Position numbers and translations under genes: made by a program
Notes under the pieces: generated by a model
The model's input: only the letters and a program-made list of their open reading frames with translations
Databases searched by the model: none
What the model was told of the DNA's origin: nothing
In this document: in pieces, positions 49,972 through 59,012 of the stretch
Position numbering within the stretch: the first letter of the stretch is position 1
Layout: each line of letters begins with the position of its first letter
NCBI GenBank assembly: GCA_017513195.1
Contig: JAFXGM010000013.1
Coordinates: forward strand, 103,416-167,415
DNA: 64,000 nucleotides
Origin: Clostridia bacterium
GTDB taxonomy: Bacteria > Bacillota > Clostridia > Oscillospirales > Acutalibacteraceae
Reading direction: 5' to 3'

Positions 49972-50703
49972 CTATATGTATTTATTATACTTTAAAATAA
50001 TTCTACCCTTTTTAGACATTTCGTTACAAGATAAAATCTCAAACTTTCCCTTTTGCCTGATTGTGATTTTATCATATGCTCTAACACTTAATGTAGGTTT
50101 GGTAATACAAACCGAATTAACCATAACAAGACCGTCGGTAATCTTTTCGCTTGCCTGCGTTCTTGACATATTACAAATAGCCGCTACAACACAGTCTAGT
50201 CGAACCGATGCCACGGTTTCACTACATTCTAGTTTTTTACCCATTTGTGGTAATGGAGTATCGTAACCTTCACTAAGTGTAACACCAACGTTACCAACCT
50301 TTTCAATTTGAGTTAAAACAAATTTAGAAATATCAGAAGTTACAAAAACTACCGCTCTGCCGTCTTCAATAAGTATATCCCCAACCGTCTCTCGCGTGAT
50401 GCCAAGTGCCATTAGGGCACCCAAAAAATCTCGATGCGAAAGCTTATCGCAAGTGCGGTATGTAAACGTTATAGCAGTTATTGGAAAAATAGGATCGTCA
50501 CACCAATCAGGCAGCACACCAAGCATTACTCGCTCGGCGCCTTCGTAACCGCCAAAAACGGTATGTTTTTCGTTTATACTAAATCGCTTTACAGCTATCG
50601 CTGTTTCCTCCGCAGTTAAAAAACCAATAAACTTTGGCGAGTTTGACTTTTCACTGATTTGTTTTAAATCATCAATTCTTGCTGGCAAAAGTTTAATATC
50701 CAT
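49972..50703 (-). CDS. ylmH: YlmH-family S4-domain RNA-binding protein
   Basis: A 243-residue protein with a YlmH N-terminal domain (HTVFGGYEGAERVMLGVLPDW) and a C-terminal S4 domain (RLDCVVAAICNMSRTQASEKI...VMVNSVCITKPTLSV). YlmH has been linked to stalled-ribosome rescue in Bacillus. Coupled by one-base overlap to sepF upstream, as is common. Confidence 0.93.
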   Translation of the reverse strand: MDIKLLPARIDDLKQISEKSNSPKFIGFLTAEETAIAVKRFSINEKHTVFGGYEGAERVMLGVLPDWCDDPIFPITAITFTYRTCDKLSHRDFLGALMALGITRETVGDILIEDGRAVVFVTSDISKFVLTQIEKVGNVGVTLSEGYDTPLPQMGKKLECSETVASVRLDCVVAAICNMSRTQASEKITDGLVMVNSVCITKPTLSVRAYDKITIRQKGKFEILSCNEMSKKGRIILKYNKYI

Positions 50704-51170
50704 TAAAAGTAAATTTTGCCGTCCTCAAATTCCTCTGGCAAAAGCTCACCCATAACGTCAACACCGCGTGCTACGATGATAAAGGTGTTTTTTGCAACCT
50801 TTCTCATATTACCGCCGTTAGCGTAAGCCACACCGCTTAAAAAGTCTACTATTCTGCGACTGGTTTCACGCTGACTTTCTTCAAGATTTAGTACTACTGT
50901 TTTACCTTCGTTAAGATGATCTGCAATAGTTGTTACCTCATCAAAACGGTCAGGCTTTACAAGAACTACCTGTAGGCTACCGTTGTTTTGTGAATAGTTT
51001 ATTGATTTTGATTTTATAAGCTTTGCCGGTGCTTCCTTTTTAACACTATAAGCAGGTTCTTCTGATACCTTCTCACGTACCGGACGCTCGTTCTCCTCTG
51101 CTAATTCATCCTCGTAATCATCTTCATCAGAGATTACCATAATGTTTTTGATTCTGTCCCAAAGACTCAT
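50703..51170 (-). CDS. sepF: Cell division protein SepF
   Basis: A 155-residue FtsZ-anchoring protein. An N-terminal amphipathic helix (MSLWDRIKNIMVI) for membrane binding is followed by an acidic linker and the SepF core, with VVLVKPDRFDEVTTIADHL and RRIVDFLSGVAYANGGNMRKV. It lies 23 bases downstream of yggS. No ftsZ or ftsA gene is present in the window. Confidence 0.94.
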   Translation of the reverse strand: MSLWDRIKNIMVISDEDDYEDELAEENERPVREKVSEEPAYSVKKEAPAKLIKSKSINYSQNNGSLQVVLVKPDRFDEVTTIADHLNEGKTVVLNLEESQRETSRRIVDFLSGVAYANGGNMRKVAKNTFIIVARGVDVMGELLPEEFEDGKIYF

Positions 51171-51193
51171 AAATACACTTCCCTCTCATTAAT

Positions 51194-51907
51194 TTATATA
51201 TTATAATTTCGTCTACCAAAAAGTGCCGTTCCAAGACGTACCATAGTGGCACCTTCTTCGATTGCAACCTGATAATCATCAGACATACCCATAGACAAAA
51301 TATCCATACTACTATTATCTATTTTTTTACTGCCAATGTCAATAAACAGTTTCTTCATTTTTGCAAAATAAGGTCGATTTTCGTCGGAAGTTGCGCATAT
51401 TGGCGGTATCGCCATTAGTCCCTTGATTTTTATACCGCCCAGTTTTGCTATTTTTTCGACAGCCGCAACGGCTTCATCATATTCGAATCCCGATTTACTT
51501 TGCTCATCACCGATATTTATTTCCAGCAAAATATTAACTATAATATTGCGTTTTACCGCTTGGCGCGATATTTCCTCTGCCAAACGATAAGAATCAACCG
51601 AATGTATAAGCGATACCTTATCAATTATATCTTTTACCTTATTGGTTTGCAAATGTCCAATAAAATGCATATTTACAGGATTATATTGCTCGTACTTTGA
51701 CAAAAACTCTTGAACACGATTTTCACCAATAAAACTAACACCTGCTTCTATTGCATGGTTAATAACCTCAACATCCACCGTTTTAGTTGCGGCAAGTAGC
51801 GTTATATCCTCATATTTTCTGCCGGACTTTTCTGCGGCACGCGCAATGTTTTGAGTTATTTCTTTATAATTATCATTAAATATATCAATCGACAATTTTT
51901 CCATCAT
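51194..51907 (-). CDS. yggS: YggS-family pyridoxal-phosphate homeostasis protein
   Basis: A 237-residue PLP-binding protein of the alanine racemase-like barrel fold: LLAATKTV contains the PLP lysine, and IGENRVQEF, HFIGHLQTNKVKDI and LSMGMSDDYQVAIEEGATMVRLG are diagnostic. It keeps PLP and amino-acid pools balanced. ATG 51907 has AAAGGAAAG upstream; the gene overlaps the end of the HlyD-like gene by 23 bases. A longer in-frame reading from 51961 would lie inside that gene and lacks a ribosome site. Confidence 0.92.
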   Translation of the reverse strand: MMEKLSIDIFNDNYKEITQNIARAAEKSGRKYEDITLLAATKTVDVEVINHAIEAGVSFIGENRVQEFLSKYEQYNPVNMHFIGHLQTNKVKDIIDKVSLIHSVDSYRLAEEISRQAVKRNIIVNILLEINIGDEQSKSGFEYDEAVAAVEKIAKLGGIKIKGLMAIPPICATSDENRPYFAKMKKLFIDIGSKKIDNSSMDILSMGMSDDYQVAIEEGATMVRLGTALFGRRNYNI

Positions 51908-53090
51908 AGAGATTCTTTCCTTTAACCACAACGTCGTCATATAAACGCAACACCGACTCATTGCTTACCTGCTGTTCGCATATTATATATTCGTCGGTAC
52001 GATAAATAACGTTTACCGTAACAAATTTGACTGTCATACCCGAACGAACAAACACGCCTGCCTTGCCATTTTGGAAACGCAAAGCCTTTGCAGGAAGCTT
52101 TAGCCCTGAATGAGTGCTGTTTACAATGGTCATGCTACCGTGTCTAATAGAAGCAAGCTCGCTGTTCATTTGCTCGCAAGAGAAAACAATAACTGCGGCA
52201 TTCTTTTCTTTGGACGTGTTTATCTTTTCAACCTTAACTTCGATTTGGGGTGTGGTTTTAAGAGTAGTTTCAAGCGTAAGCTTATCACCCGCTTTGTATT
52301 TAAGTGAATCACTTATATCAACCTTTGCCGCAATATACCACGTATAACCTGAAACTATTTTTCCAATAGCGTTTTTGGGGGTATTTTCTGCTTTTAGCGA
52401 ATCAATAAATTCGGGTGTAAGAGAGTCGATATTTTCGCAAGAAAGCACCTTCTCATATCCATCAACGGTTGATACAAAATAGCCGGACTCATCGGTTCTA
52501 ACGCTTCCAATAGGTTGTGGCAAAGAAGCATTAAGCGAATCAAGCTCGTTCTTAAGTTCATTTATTCGTGCAGAAAAATCGGTTTGCTCGCCCGTTATCA
52601 TTTGTCTACGACTAATGTTTGTTAGCAGTTCAGCCGAGTCAGCGTCTACCGATGAATAATCGCCTGATGCTATTGTGCGAAGCAGTACGTTAAGCGAATT
52701 ATTGACCTTGTTGTTAATAAGCTTAATGTCAGCCGCTTCAACATCATTGTAGCTTTGTATTTCTTCTATATCGCTGATTCGTTCTTCAAGCTGTTCGATG
52801 CGATTGACCGTAACCGAGGCATTAGCATCAGAATATATGTTTGCAATAATTCCATTTTTTGCAGCTCGCTCACCATCAGTAACCGTGAAATGTAATACAC
52901 CGCTTGTATCGGCAGTGATAACACTTTCCTCGCGAATTATGGTGGCATTTATTGGGAAACCCTCAACAGCTGTATAAAACTCTGCGCTAACCGTAGTAAT
53001 CGGTTTATAGGTAGAAGAATATATTTGATGTATGATAAAAACTAACGCTATAATACAAAGTATTGTTTTTAGCACTTTATTATCACGCAT
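51885..53090 (-). CDS. HlyD-like membrane-anchored adaptor protein
   Basis: A 401-residue protein with one N-terminal membrane segment (about residues 7-25), a barrel-sandwich half (INATIIREESVITADTSG), a helical hairpin rich in Glu/Leu (about 95-195), and C-terminal beta domains (LPAKALRFQNGKAGVFV, then FVTVNVIYR). This is the layout of HlyD/MFP adaptors, but no export ATPase or permease is nearby. Its place between yggS and miaA suggests an envelope or division role. Three bases separate it from miaA. Confidence 0.8.
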   Translation of the reverse strand: MRDNKVLKTILCIIALVFIIHQIYSSTYKPITTVSAEFYTAVEGFPINATIIREESVITADTSGVLHFTVTDGERAAKNGIIANIYSDANASVTVNRIEQLEERISDIEEIQSYNDVEAADIKLINNKVNNSLNVLLRTIASGDYSSVDADSAELLTNISRRQMITGEQTDFSARINELKNELDSLNASLPQPIGSVRTDESGYFVSTVDGYEKVLSCENIDSLTPEFIDSLKAENTPKNAIGKIVSGYTWYIAAKVDISDSLKYKAGDKLTLETTLKTTPQIEVKVEKINTSKEKNAAVIVFSCEQMNSELASIRHGSMTIVNSTHSGLKLPAKALRFQNGKAGVFVRSGMTVKFVTVNVIYRTDEYIICEQQVSNESVLRLYDDVVVKGKNLYDGKIVD

Positions 53091-53092
53091 AA

Positions 53093-54019
53093 TTATCCTT
53101 CTTTCCTTATAAATTTAATTGCTGTATCCACAGCGCTTTCGGTTTCATCTCTATATATCCAGTTTATACGCTCATCCTTGTTAAACCAAGTAAGCTGTCG
53201 CTTAGCATAACGGCGTGTCGAGCGTTTTAAATTTTCTATTGCTTCCTCTAATGAAATTTGTTCTTTAAAGTAATCAAAAAACTCCTTGTGACCTATCGCT
53301 TGAACGGCACCACCACCAAGGTTTTTATCATAAGCGGATTTAGCCTCTTTTAGCAAACCATTTTGCAGCATTAAATCAACACGCAAATTTATTCGCTCAT
53401 ATAACTTTTCTCGGTCACGATATGTGATACCAATCATACAAGCGTCATATGGCGATTCATTTTTTATAGATTGCTCATCATTAAACGATTTTGTATTTCC
53501 CGTGCTTTCATAAATTTCAAAAGCACGAATAATTCGCTTTTTATCATTTTCGTGTAGCTTTGCCGCAGCATCAGGATCAATTTCACAAAGTCTGCTTAGC
53601 ATCTCGGCACCACCGACAAGATCATATTCTTTGGTTATACGCTCACGTAGTTCATAGTCGGTCTCACTTTCAATAAACTCTACGTTGTTGACAAGCGAAT
53701 TTATATAAAGTCCTGTGCCGCCAACAATTATTGGCGTTTTACCACGAGAAGCAATTTCGCCTATCTTTTGGCGTGCCGCTTTTACGTAATCGGCAACAGT
53801 ATAGCTGCTACCATAGGGCAAAAACTCTACAAGGTGATGAGGGATACCCTCGGTTTCACTATCGTCAGGTGCAGCTGAGGCAATATGCATATCGCAGTAA
53901 ATCTGCATAGAGTCTGCCGATATTACCTCGCCGTCAAAATATTTGGCAAGCTCTATTCCAAGTCCTGTCTTACCCGAAGCGGTAGGACCCACCACACAAA
54001 TTATTTTTTGTTTTTTCAT
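53093..54019 (-). CDS. miaA: tRNA dimethylallyltransferase
   Basis: A 308-residue enzyme adding an isopentenyl group to A37 of tRNAs. It shows the P-loop GPTASGKTGLGIELA, SADSMQIY, the IIVGGTGLYINSL motif, and KRSTRRYAKRQLTWF near the C-terminus. MiaB, the next enzyme of the same tRNA modification, is encoded at 59013. It overlaps mutL by four bases (ATGA). Confidence 0.95.
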   Translation of the reverse strand: MKKQKIICVVGPTASGKTGLGIELAKYFDGEVISADSMQIYCDMHIASAAPDDSETEGIPHHLVEFLPYGSSYTVADYVKAARQKIGEIASRGKTPIIVGGTGLYINSLVNNVEFIESETDYELRERITKEYDLVGGAEMLSRLCEIDPDAAAKLHENDKKRIIRAFEIYESTGNTKSFNDEQSIKNESPYDACMIGITYRDREKLYERINLRVDLMLQNGLLKEAKSAYDKNLGGGAVQAIGHKEFFDYFKEQISLEEAIENLKRSTRRYAKRQLTWFNKDERINWIYRDETESAVDTAIKFIRKEG

Positions 54020-55905
54020 TGTATTCTTCCAAAATATTTTTCAAGGTTATACTTTTTAATCTCAAACGCAACAGGTCTGCCGTGTGGACAGTACATAATA
54101 TCATTGTCGCCAAGCACCTTTATAGCAAGATTTAATCTTTCTATATCAGAGGTTATATAACCTGCCTTTATTGCCGCTTTGCAAGCGACGGTATGGAGTA
54201 TATCGTCTATACGCTCAAGGTCAACGTTACCTTTTTGCGAAAGGCTATGTGCCGCTTCGACAATAGTTCCTTCAGCATCTTCTTTAGAAAGCATAGAAGG
54301 TATTGCACGCACCAAAACTGATTCGTTGCCGAAGTCCTCTACCTCAAAACCATATTCAGAGAGAAGTGATACGTTGTTTATCATAGCGGTATATTCATCA
54401 CCAATAAGCTTCACAGTTACGGGAACAAGTAACGACTGACTTTCTATTACGTGATTTTCTTTAAGTTTATTAAATAAAATTCTTTCATGGGCGGCGTGCT
54501 TGTCTATCATAAATACGCTGTCACCTTTTTGTGCTACAATGTATGTGTTAAAGGCTTCGCCTATAAGTTTAATTTCCTCTTTTGGAGAATACTCTTTTTC
54601 TTCCACCTTAACATCATGGATTATCGGCTCTGATTTAAAAATTTCTTTAACAGGTTCTTCTTTTACTATATCAACAACCGTTTTCTTTTGGGGTACGTTG
54701 GGTTTAAACTCATCACGTAAGAAAAACGGAGTATTATCAGCCTTTAGTCGAACAGGCTCGGCCTTTGGTTCTATTGGTTCAGGATTTACCTCAACCTTAG
54801 GTTGTGGCTTTGCTTCCTGAACGGGCAAATTAACCGCTGTTTGACGATACTGCTCGGCAGTCATATGTAAAAATGTATTATTTTTGGGTGGTGTTACGGC
54901 AATTTCGGGGCGGGTGTCGCCCGAAAGAATAGCATTTTTTACAGCGTTATAAACTGCAGTAAATACACGCTTTTCATCACTAAATCGCACCTGCGTTTTT
55001 GCCGGATGCACATTAACGTCAACCGTTTCAAAAGGTATTTCTACACCAAGCACAAATACAGGAAACTTGCCCACCATTGCACTGTTTTTATAGGCTTGCT
55101 CGGTAGCGGCAGTAATAGTACCCGATTGCACATATCGACCATTTAAAAAGGTGAACTGATACGCACGTGACGCACGACAGGAAACCGGCTTGCAAACAAG
55201 ACCTGTAACCTTTACGCCGTCAAGTGTTAAATTAACCGGAATGAGTGTACTTGAAATTTCACGACCCAAAACACTATAAACCGCCGATGATAGCTTTCCG
55301 TCACCCGAGGTTGCAAGTGTTTGCTTGCCGTCACGTATTAGCTTAAAAGCAATTTCAGGGTGTGAAAGTGCCTGACGCTCTATAATAGCCGATACGGTAG
55401 TTCCCTCTGAAACGTCTTTTTTAAGAAACTTCATACGAGCAGGGGTGTTGTAAAAAAGGTCACGTACTATAAGAGTGGTGCCATCGGGGCAACCAACCTC
55501 TTCGTATAAAACCTCTTCTCCACCTTCTATTTTGTAGTGGGTACCAAAGTCCTCGTCGGTAGTTTTGGTAAACATTTCTACACGGGACACAGCACTTGTG
55601 GCCGCCAAGGCTTCTCCGCGGAAGCCGAGTGTTGAAATACTGTCAAGGTCTACCGCTTTTTCGATTTTACTTGTAGCGTGACGCAAAAATGCCTTTGGCA
55701 CATCGTCATTCGCTATACCGCAACCGTTATCGGTAATACGAATATAGGTAATACCACCGTGCTGAATTTCAACCGTTATATGTGTAGCACCTGCGTCTAT
55801 TGAGTTTTCTACCGCTTCCTTTACTATTGAAGCAGGACGCTCTACAACCTCACCTGCCGCTATAAGCTCGGCAATGGATTTTGGCAGTACGTTAATTTTA
55901 GGCAT
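54016..55905 (-). CDS. mutL: DNA mismatch repair protein MutL
   Basis: A 629-residue GHKL ATPase: KSIAELIAAGEVVERPASIVKEAVENSIDAGA, RITDNGCGI and STLGFRGEAL at the N-terminus, a Pro/Lys/Glu-rich linker (about 345-445), and a C-terminal endonuclease/dimerisation domain. The C-terminal motifs DKHAAHERILFN, VACKAAIKAG and MYCPHGRPV resemble endonuclease MutL; the last glutamate of DQHAxxExxxxE is Asn. It works with MutS, encoded 19 bases upstream. Confidence 0.95.
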   Translation of the reverse strand: MPKINVLPKSIAELIAAGEVVERPASIVKEAVENSIDAGATHITVEIQHGGITYIRITDNGCGIANDDVPKAFLRHATSKIEKAVDLDSISTLGFRGEALAATSAVSRVEMFTKTTDEDFGTHYKIEGGEEVLYEEVGCPDGTTLIVRDLFYNTPARMKFLKKDVSEGTTVSAIIERQALSHPEIAFKLIRDGKQTLATSGDGKLSSAVYSVLGREISSTLIPVNLTLDGVKVTGLVCKPVSCRASRAYQFTFLNGRYVQSGTITAATEQAYKNSAMVGKFPVFVLGVEIPFETVDVNVHPAKTQVRFSDEKRVFTAVYNAVKNAILSGDTRPEIAVTPPKNNTFLHMTAEQYRQTAVNLPVQEAKPQPKVEVNPEPIEPKAEPVRLKADNTPFFLRDEFKPNVPQKKTVVDIVKEEPVKEIFKSEPIIHDVKVEEKEYSPKEEIKLIGEAFNTYIVAQKGDSVFMIDKHAAHERILFNKLKENHVIESQSLLVPVTVKLIGDEYTAMINNVSLLSEYGFEVEDFGNESVLVRAIPSMLSKEDAEGTIVEAAHSLSQKGNVDLERIDDILHTVACKAAIKAGYITSDIERLNLAIKVLGDNDIMYCPHGRPVAFEIKKYNLEKYFGRIQ

Positions 55906-55924
55906 TTTTGTTCACCTCTTTTAA

Positions 55925-58516
55925 TTAAATAGATTTTGCTTTATTAGCTAAATCAAATAATATTCCCATCGACTCTATTGGGGTAAGTGTATTTACGTCA
56001 ATTGCCTGCAACTCGCGCAAAATATCGGTAGCGCCCTGCATTTCAAGTGACATTTGGTCGGTATTTGATTCTACCGTTTTATAAGTAACAATTCCGCTTT
56101 CGAGAGTTTGTTTTAGTATTTGTTTAGCGCGGCGAATTACCGAGTCGGGTATGCCGCCTAACTTTGCAACCTCTATACCGTAGCTGTCATCGGCGCCACC
56201 CGGTACTATACGGCGCAGGAAGATTATATCATCGCCGCGTTTTTTAACCGCGATATTATAGTTCTTGATTCCGTCAAGCTCGTTTTCCATTTCGGTAAGC
56301 TCGTGATAATGCGTTGCAAAGAGTGATTTTGCGCCAAGTTTTTTCTTGTCGGCAACAAATTCCAGCACCGCACGTGCTATTGACATACCGTCAAATGTAG
56401 AGGTGCCTCGACCAATCTCGTCAATTATAAGCAGACTGTTTTTTGTTGCGTTTTTAAGTATGTGAGCCATTTCGCTCATCTCTACCATAAAGGTTGATTG
56501 ACCACTTGCAAGGTCGTCCGACGCACCAACACGGGTAAATATAGCGTCTACCACGCCAATTTCAGCCATTTGTGCCGGTACAAAGGAACCCATTTGCGCC
56601 ATAAGTGTAATGATTGCTACCTGACGCATATAGGTAGATTTACCAGCCATATTAGGTCCTGTAATAATGGCACAACGGTCGGTCGAATTATCAAGATAAG
56701 TATCGTTAGAAACAAACGGTGTTTTAAGCAGTTTTTCAACAACGGGGTGTCTGCCACCTTTTATGCTTATTACGCCGTCATTATTTACAAGCGGTCTGCA
56801 ATAGTTGTTTTCTATCGCCACCTGCGCCATAGAACACATTGTGTCAAGGCGGGCAATTGCCGCCGCGGTAGTGCGCACACGATTAGCCGCAGCAGCTACT
56901 GTCTCACGGATAGAGTTAAATATTTCATATTCAAGCTGGAAAACTCGGTCCTTTGCGGTAAGCAAACGATTTTCGAGTTGTTTTAATTCATCGGTTATAA
57001 AACGCTCGGCGTTGGTAAGTGTTTGTTTGCGAATGTAGTCGGCAGGCACTTTATCAAGAAAAGAGTTTGTAACCTCAATATAGTAACCAAACACCTTGTT
57101 ATAACGCACACGCAAGTTTTTAATGCCTGTGCGTTCACGTTCGCGAGCCTCTATATCAGCAAGACGTGAGGTGCCGCCATCCATATCATCACGCAGCATA
57201 TCAACCTGCTCGTTATAGCCTTTTTTGATTATCTTACCCTCACGAACGGTAGCAGGTGCATCCTCGCTGATGGCCGCATCAATAAGCGCTACAATTTCGT
57301 CAAGTGTATCAATATCGTTGTAAATTGACTTTAGCATTTTACAATTTGCCGATGCCAACAACTGCTTTATGTAAGGAAAACGATGTGCCGTAGCGGCAAG
57401 ACCTAAAAGCTCTTTGGCAGTTGCGGTGCCGTAAACTATTTTGGTCATCATACGCTCAATATCGCGTATGCCGCTCATATACTCCTGTGCTTCACAGCGC
57501 ATTACCGTATCGTTGCTTAGTTCTTCTACCGCATTTTGACGCAGTGTTATTTCGGGTATGCTAAGCAGTGGCTGTAAGACATAAGAACGCATAAGGCGTT
57601 TACCCATAGCAGTTTTTGTTTTGTCAAGCACGCCGAGCAGCGAACCGCGCTTTGACTTGGTACGCATTGTCTCACAAAGTTCAAGATTGCGAACGGCTGT
57701 AACATCAAGCCCCATAAACTGTGCCGAGGTATAAACGTTTACGTTTTTAATGGCAATGGTACCCGTTTTGCCGTTTTCTTGCAGGTAATCTATTACCGCA
57801 CCCAAAACACTTTGTGAAACACTGCCTACTTCAATTCCTACATTTTCGGGGCTTATAACACCAAAGTTTTGACAAAGAAGCGCATCGGTAGCTGTTGTAT
57901 CAAAATGAATATCATCGCGAATAGATATTGCCGCAGTGATTTTTTCTTCTAAAAATGCAGAAATCTTATCTTTAAGCTTTGTATCAATCAAAATCTCACT
58001 GGGAGCAAAACGCATAATCTCGTTTTGAAGTTCTGTATACATATCCTCGCCCGAAAGCTCGGTTACGTGAGCTTCGCCCGTTGATGCATCTGCAAAGCAA
58101 ACACCTATTTTGCCCGACTTTTCATAGACTGACGCAAGATAGTTATTGCGACCCTCGTCAAGCATTTCTCCCTCGATAACTGTACCCGGGGTGACAATGC
58201 GAACAATATCACGCTTTACTATTCCCTTGGCAGTTGCAGGGTCCTCAACCTGCTCGCAAATAGCAACCTTGTATCCTTTTTCAACCAAACGGGCAATATA
58301 ACCTTCAGCACTGTGAAAGGGCACTCCGCACATTGGGGCGCGCTCATCTAGACCGCAGTCTCTACCTGTAAGAGTGAGTTCAAGTTCTTCCGAGCCTTTT
58401 ATAGCATCGTCAAAGAACATCTCATAGAAGTCGCCCAATCGGTAAAAGATAATGCAGTCTTGGTTTGCCTCTTTTATCTCCATATACTGTCGCATCATTG
58501 GTGACAGTTCAGCCAT
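55925..58516 (-). CDS. mutS: DNA mismatch recognition protein MutS
   Basis: An 863-residue mismatch-binding ATPase. The mismatch-reading motif lies in RLGDFYEMFFDDA near residue 30; the ATPase has GPNMAGKSTYMRQVA, LLIDEIGRGTSTFDG and FATHYHELTEME. A C-terminal helical extension ends DLANKAKSI. It forms a typical mutS-mutL-miaA run. A 64-base gap with no visible site separates it from the YlbF-like gene. Confidence 0.96.
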   Translation of the reverse strand: MAELSPMMRQYMEIKEANQDCIIFYRLGDFYEMFFDDAIKGSEELELTLTGRDCGLDERAPMCGVPFHSAEGYIARLVEKGYKVAICEQVEDPATAKGIVKRDIVRIVTPGTVIEGEMLDEGRNNYLASVYEKSGKIGVCFADASTGEAHVTELSGEDMYTELQNEIMRFAPSEILIDTKLKDKISAFLEEKITAAISIRDDIHFDTTATDALLCQNFGVISPENVGIEVGSVSQSVLGAVIDYLQENGKTGTIAIKNVNVYTSAQFMGLDVTAVRNLELCETMRTKSKRGSLLGVLDKTKTAMGKRLMRSYVLQPLLSIPEITLRQNAVEELSNDTVMRCEAQEYMSGIRDIERMMTKIVYGTATAKELLGLAATAHRFPYIKQLLASANCKMLKSIYNDIDTLDEIVALIDAAISEDAPATVREGKIIKKGYNEQVDMLRDDMDGGTSRLADIEARERERTGIKNLRVRYNKVFGYYIEVTNSFLDKVPADYIRKQTLTNAERFITDELKQLENRLLTAKDRVFQLEYEIFNSIRETVAAAANRVRTTAAAIARLDTMCSMAQVAIENNYCRPLVNNDGVISIKGGRHPVVEKLLKTPFVSNDTYLDNSTDRCAIITGPNMAGKSTYMRQVAIITLMAQMGSFVPAQMAEIGVVDAIFTRVGASDDLASGQSTFMVEMSEMAHILKNATKNSLLIIDEIGRGTSTFDGMSIARAVLEFVADKKKLGAKSLFATHYHELTEMENELDGIKNYNIAVKKRGDDIIFLRRIVPGGADDSYGIEVAKLGGIPDSVIRRAKQILKQTLESGIVTYKTVESNTDQMSLEMQGATDILRELQAIDVNTLTPIESMGILFDLANKAKSI

Positions 58517-58580
58517 AGTTTTATCCCCTTTGGTTAAAAATTAAATGATTTTTGCGAGCTGTTGTCCCTTGAATAATATT

Positions 58581-58985
58581 TTAGTGACAACCACCACAGG
58601 TTGAGCAAGAGCCTGTACAAGCGGTGTGAGGTTCTGCTGTCATTGGGTCCTCACCCTCAACGCACTGCATAATAATGCTGTTAATGTCATTAAGCATTGC
58701 ATCAACTTCGGCCTTTGCTGTGTTGTATTCAAGCATAGTTTTGCTTGACATAACTGCGGTATAAATTTCACGAAGTTTTTCATTCAATTCTTTGATTTTG
58801 TTTTCGTCTTGTGTTTCGGCGTTCATTTCGCGGTCTAAATTCATTCTAATTGTATTAAATTCGCCGATCCCGCTTTGCAAGGTTTCATCATTGTCGTTTG
58901 CAAGTTTAGCTTTTATAAAGCGAATAAAACGCTCGTCCTTTTGAATTTCTACTCCTAAATTTCTTGTTGCTTCAATAATTCCCAT
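58581..58985 (-). CDS. YlbF/YmcA-family regulator with cysteine-rich C-terminal tail
   Basis: A 134-residue helical protein of the Com_YlbF family, with IIEATRNLGVEIQKDERFIRFIKAK at the N-terminus and a central coiled region. The tail contains CTGSCSTCGGCH, four clustered cysteines. In Bacillus the YlbF-YmcA-YaaT complex controls RNase Y mRNA processing and carries Fe-S clusters, so the tail is a plausible ligand site. It lies 27 bases downstream of miaB. Confidence 0.85.
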   Translation of the reverse strand: MGIIEATRNLGVEIQKDERFIRFIKAKLANDNDETLQSGIGEFNTIRMNLDREMNAETQDENKIKELNEKLREIYTAVMSSKTMLEYNTAKAEVDAMLNDINSIIMQCVEGEDPMTAEPHTACTGSCSTCGGCH

Positions 58986-59012
58986 AATTAAAATCCTTTC
59001 AAAATTTATGTT

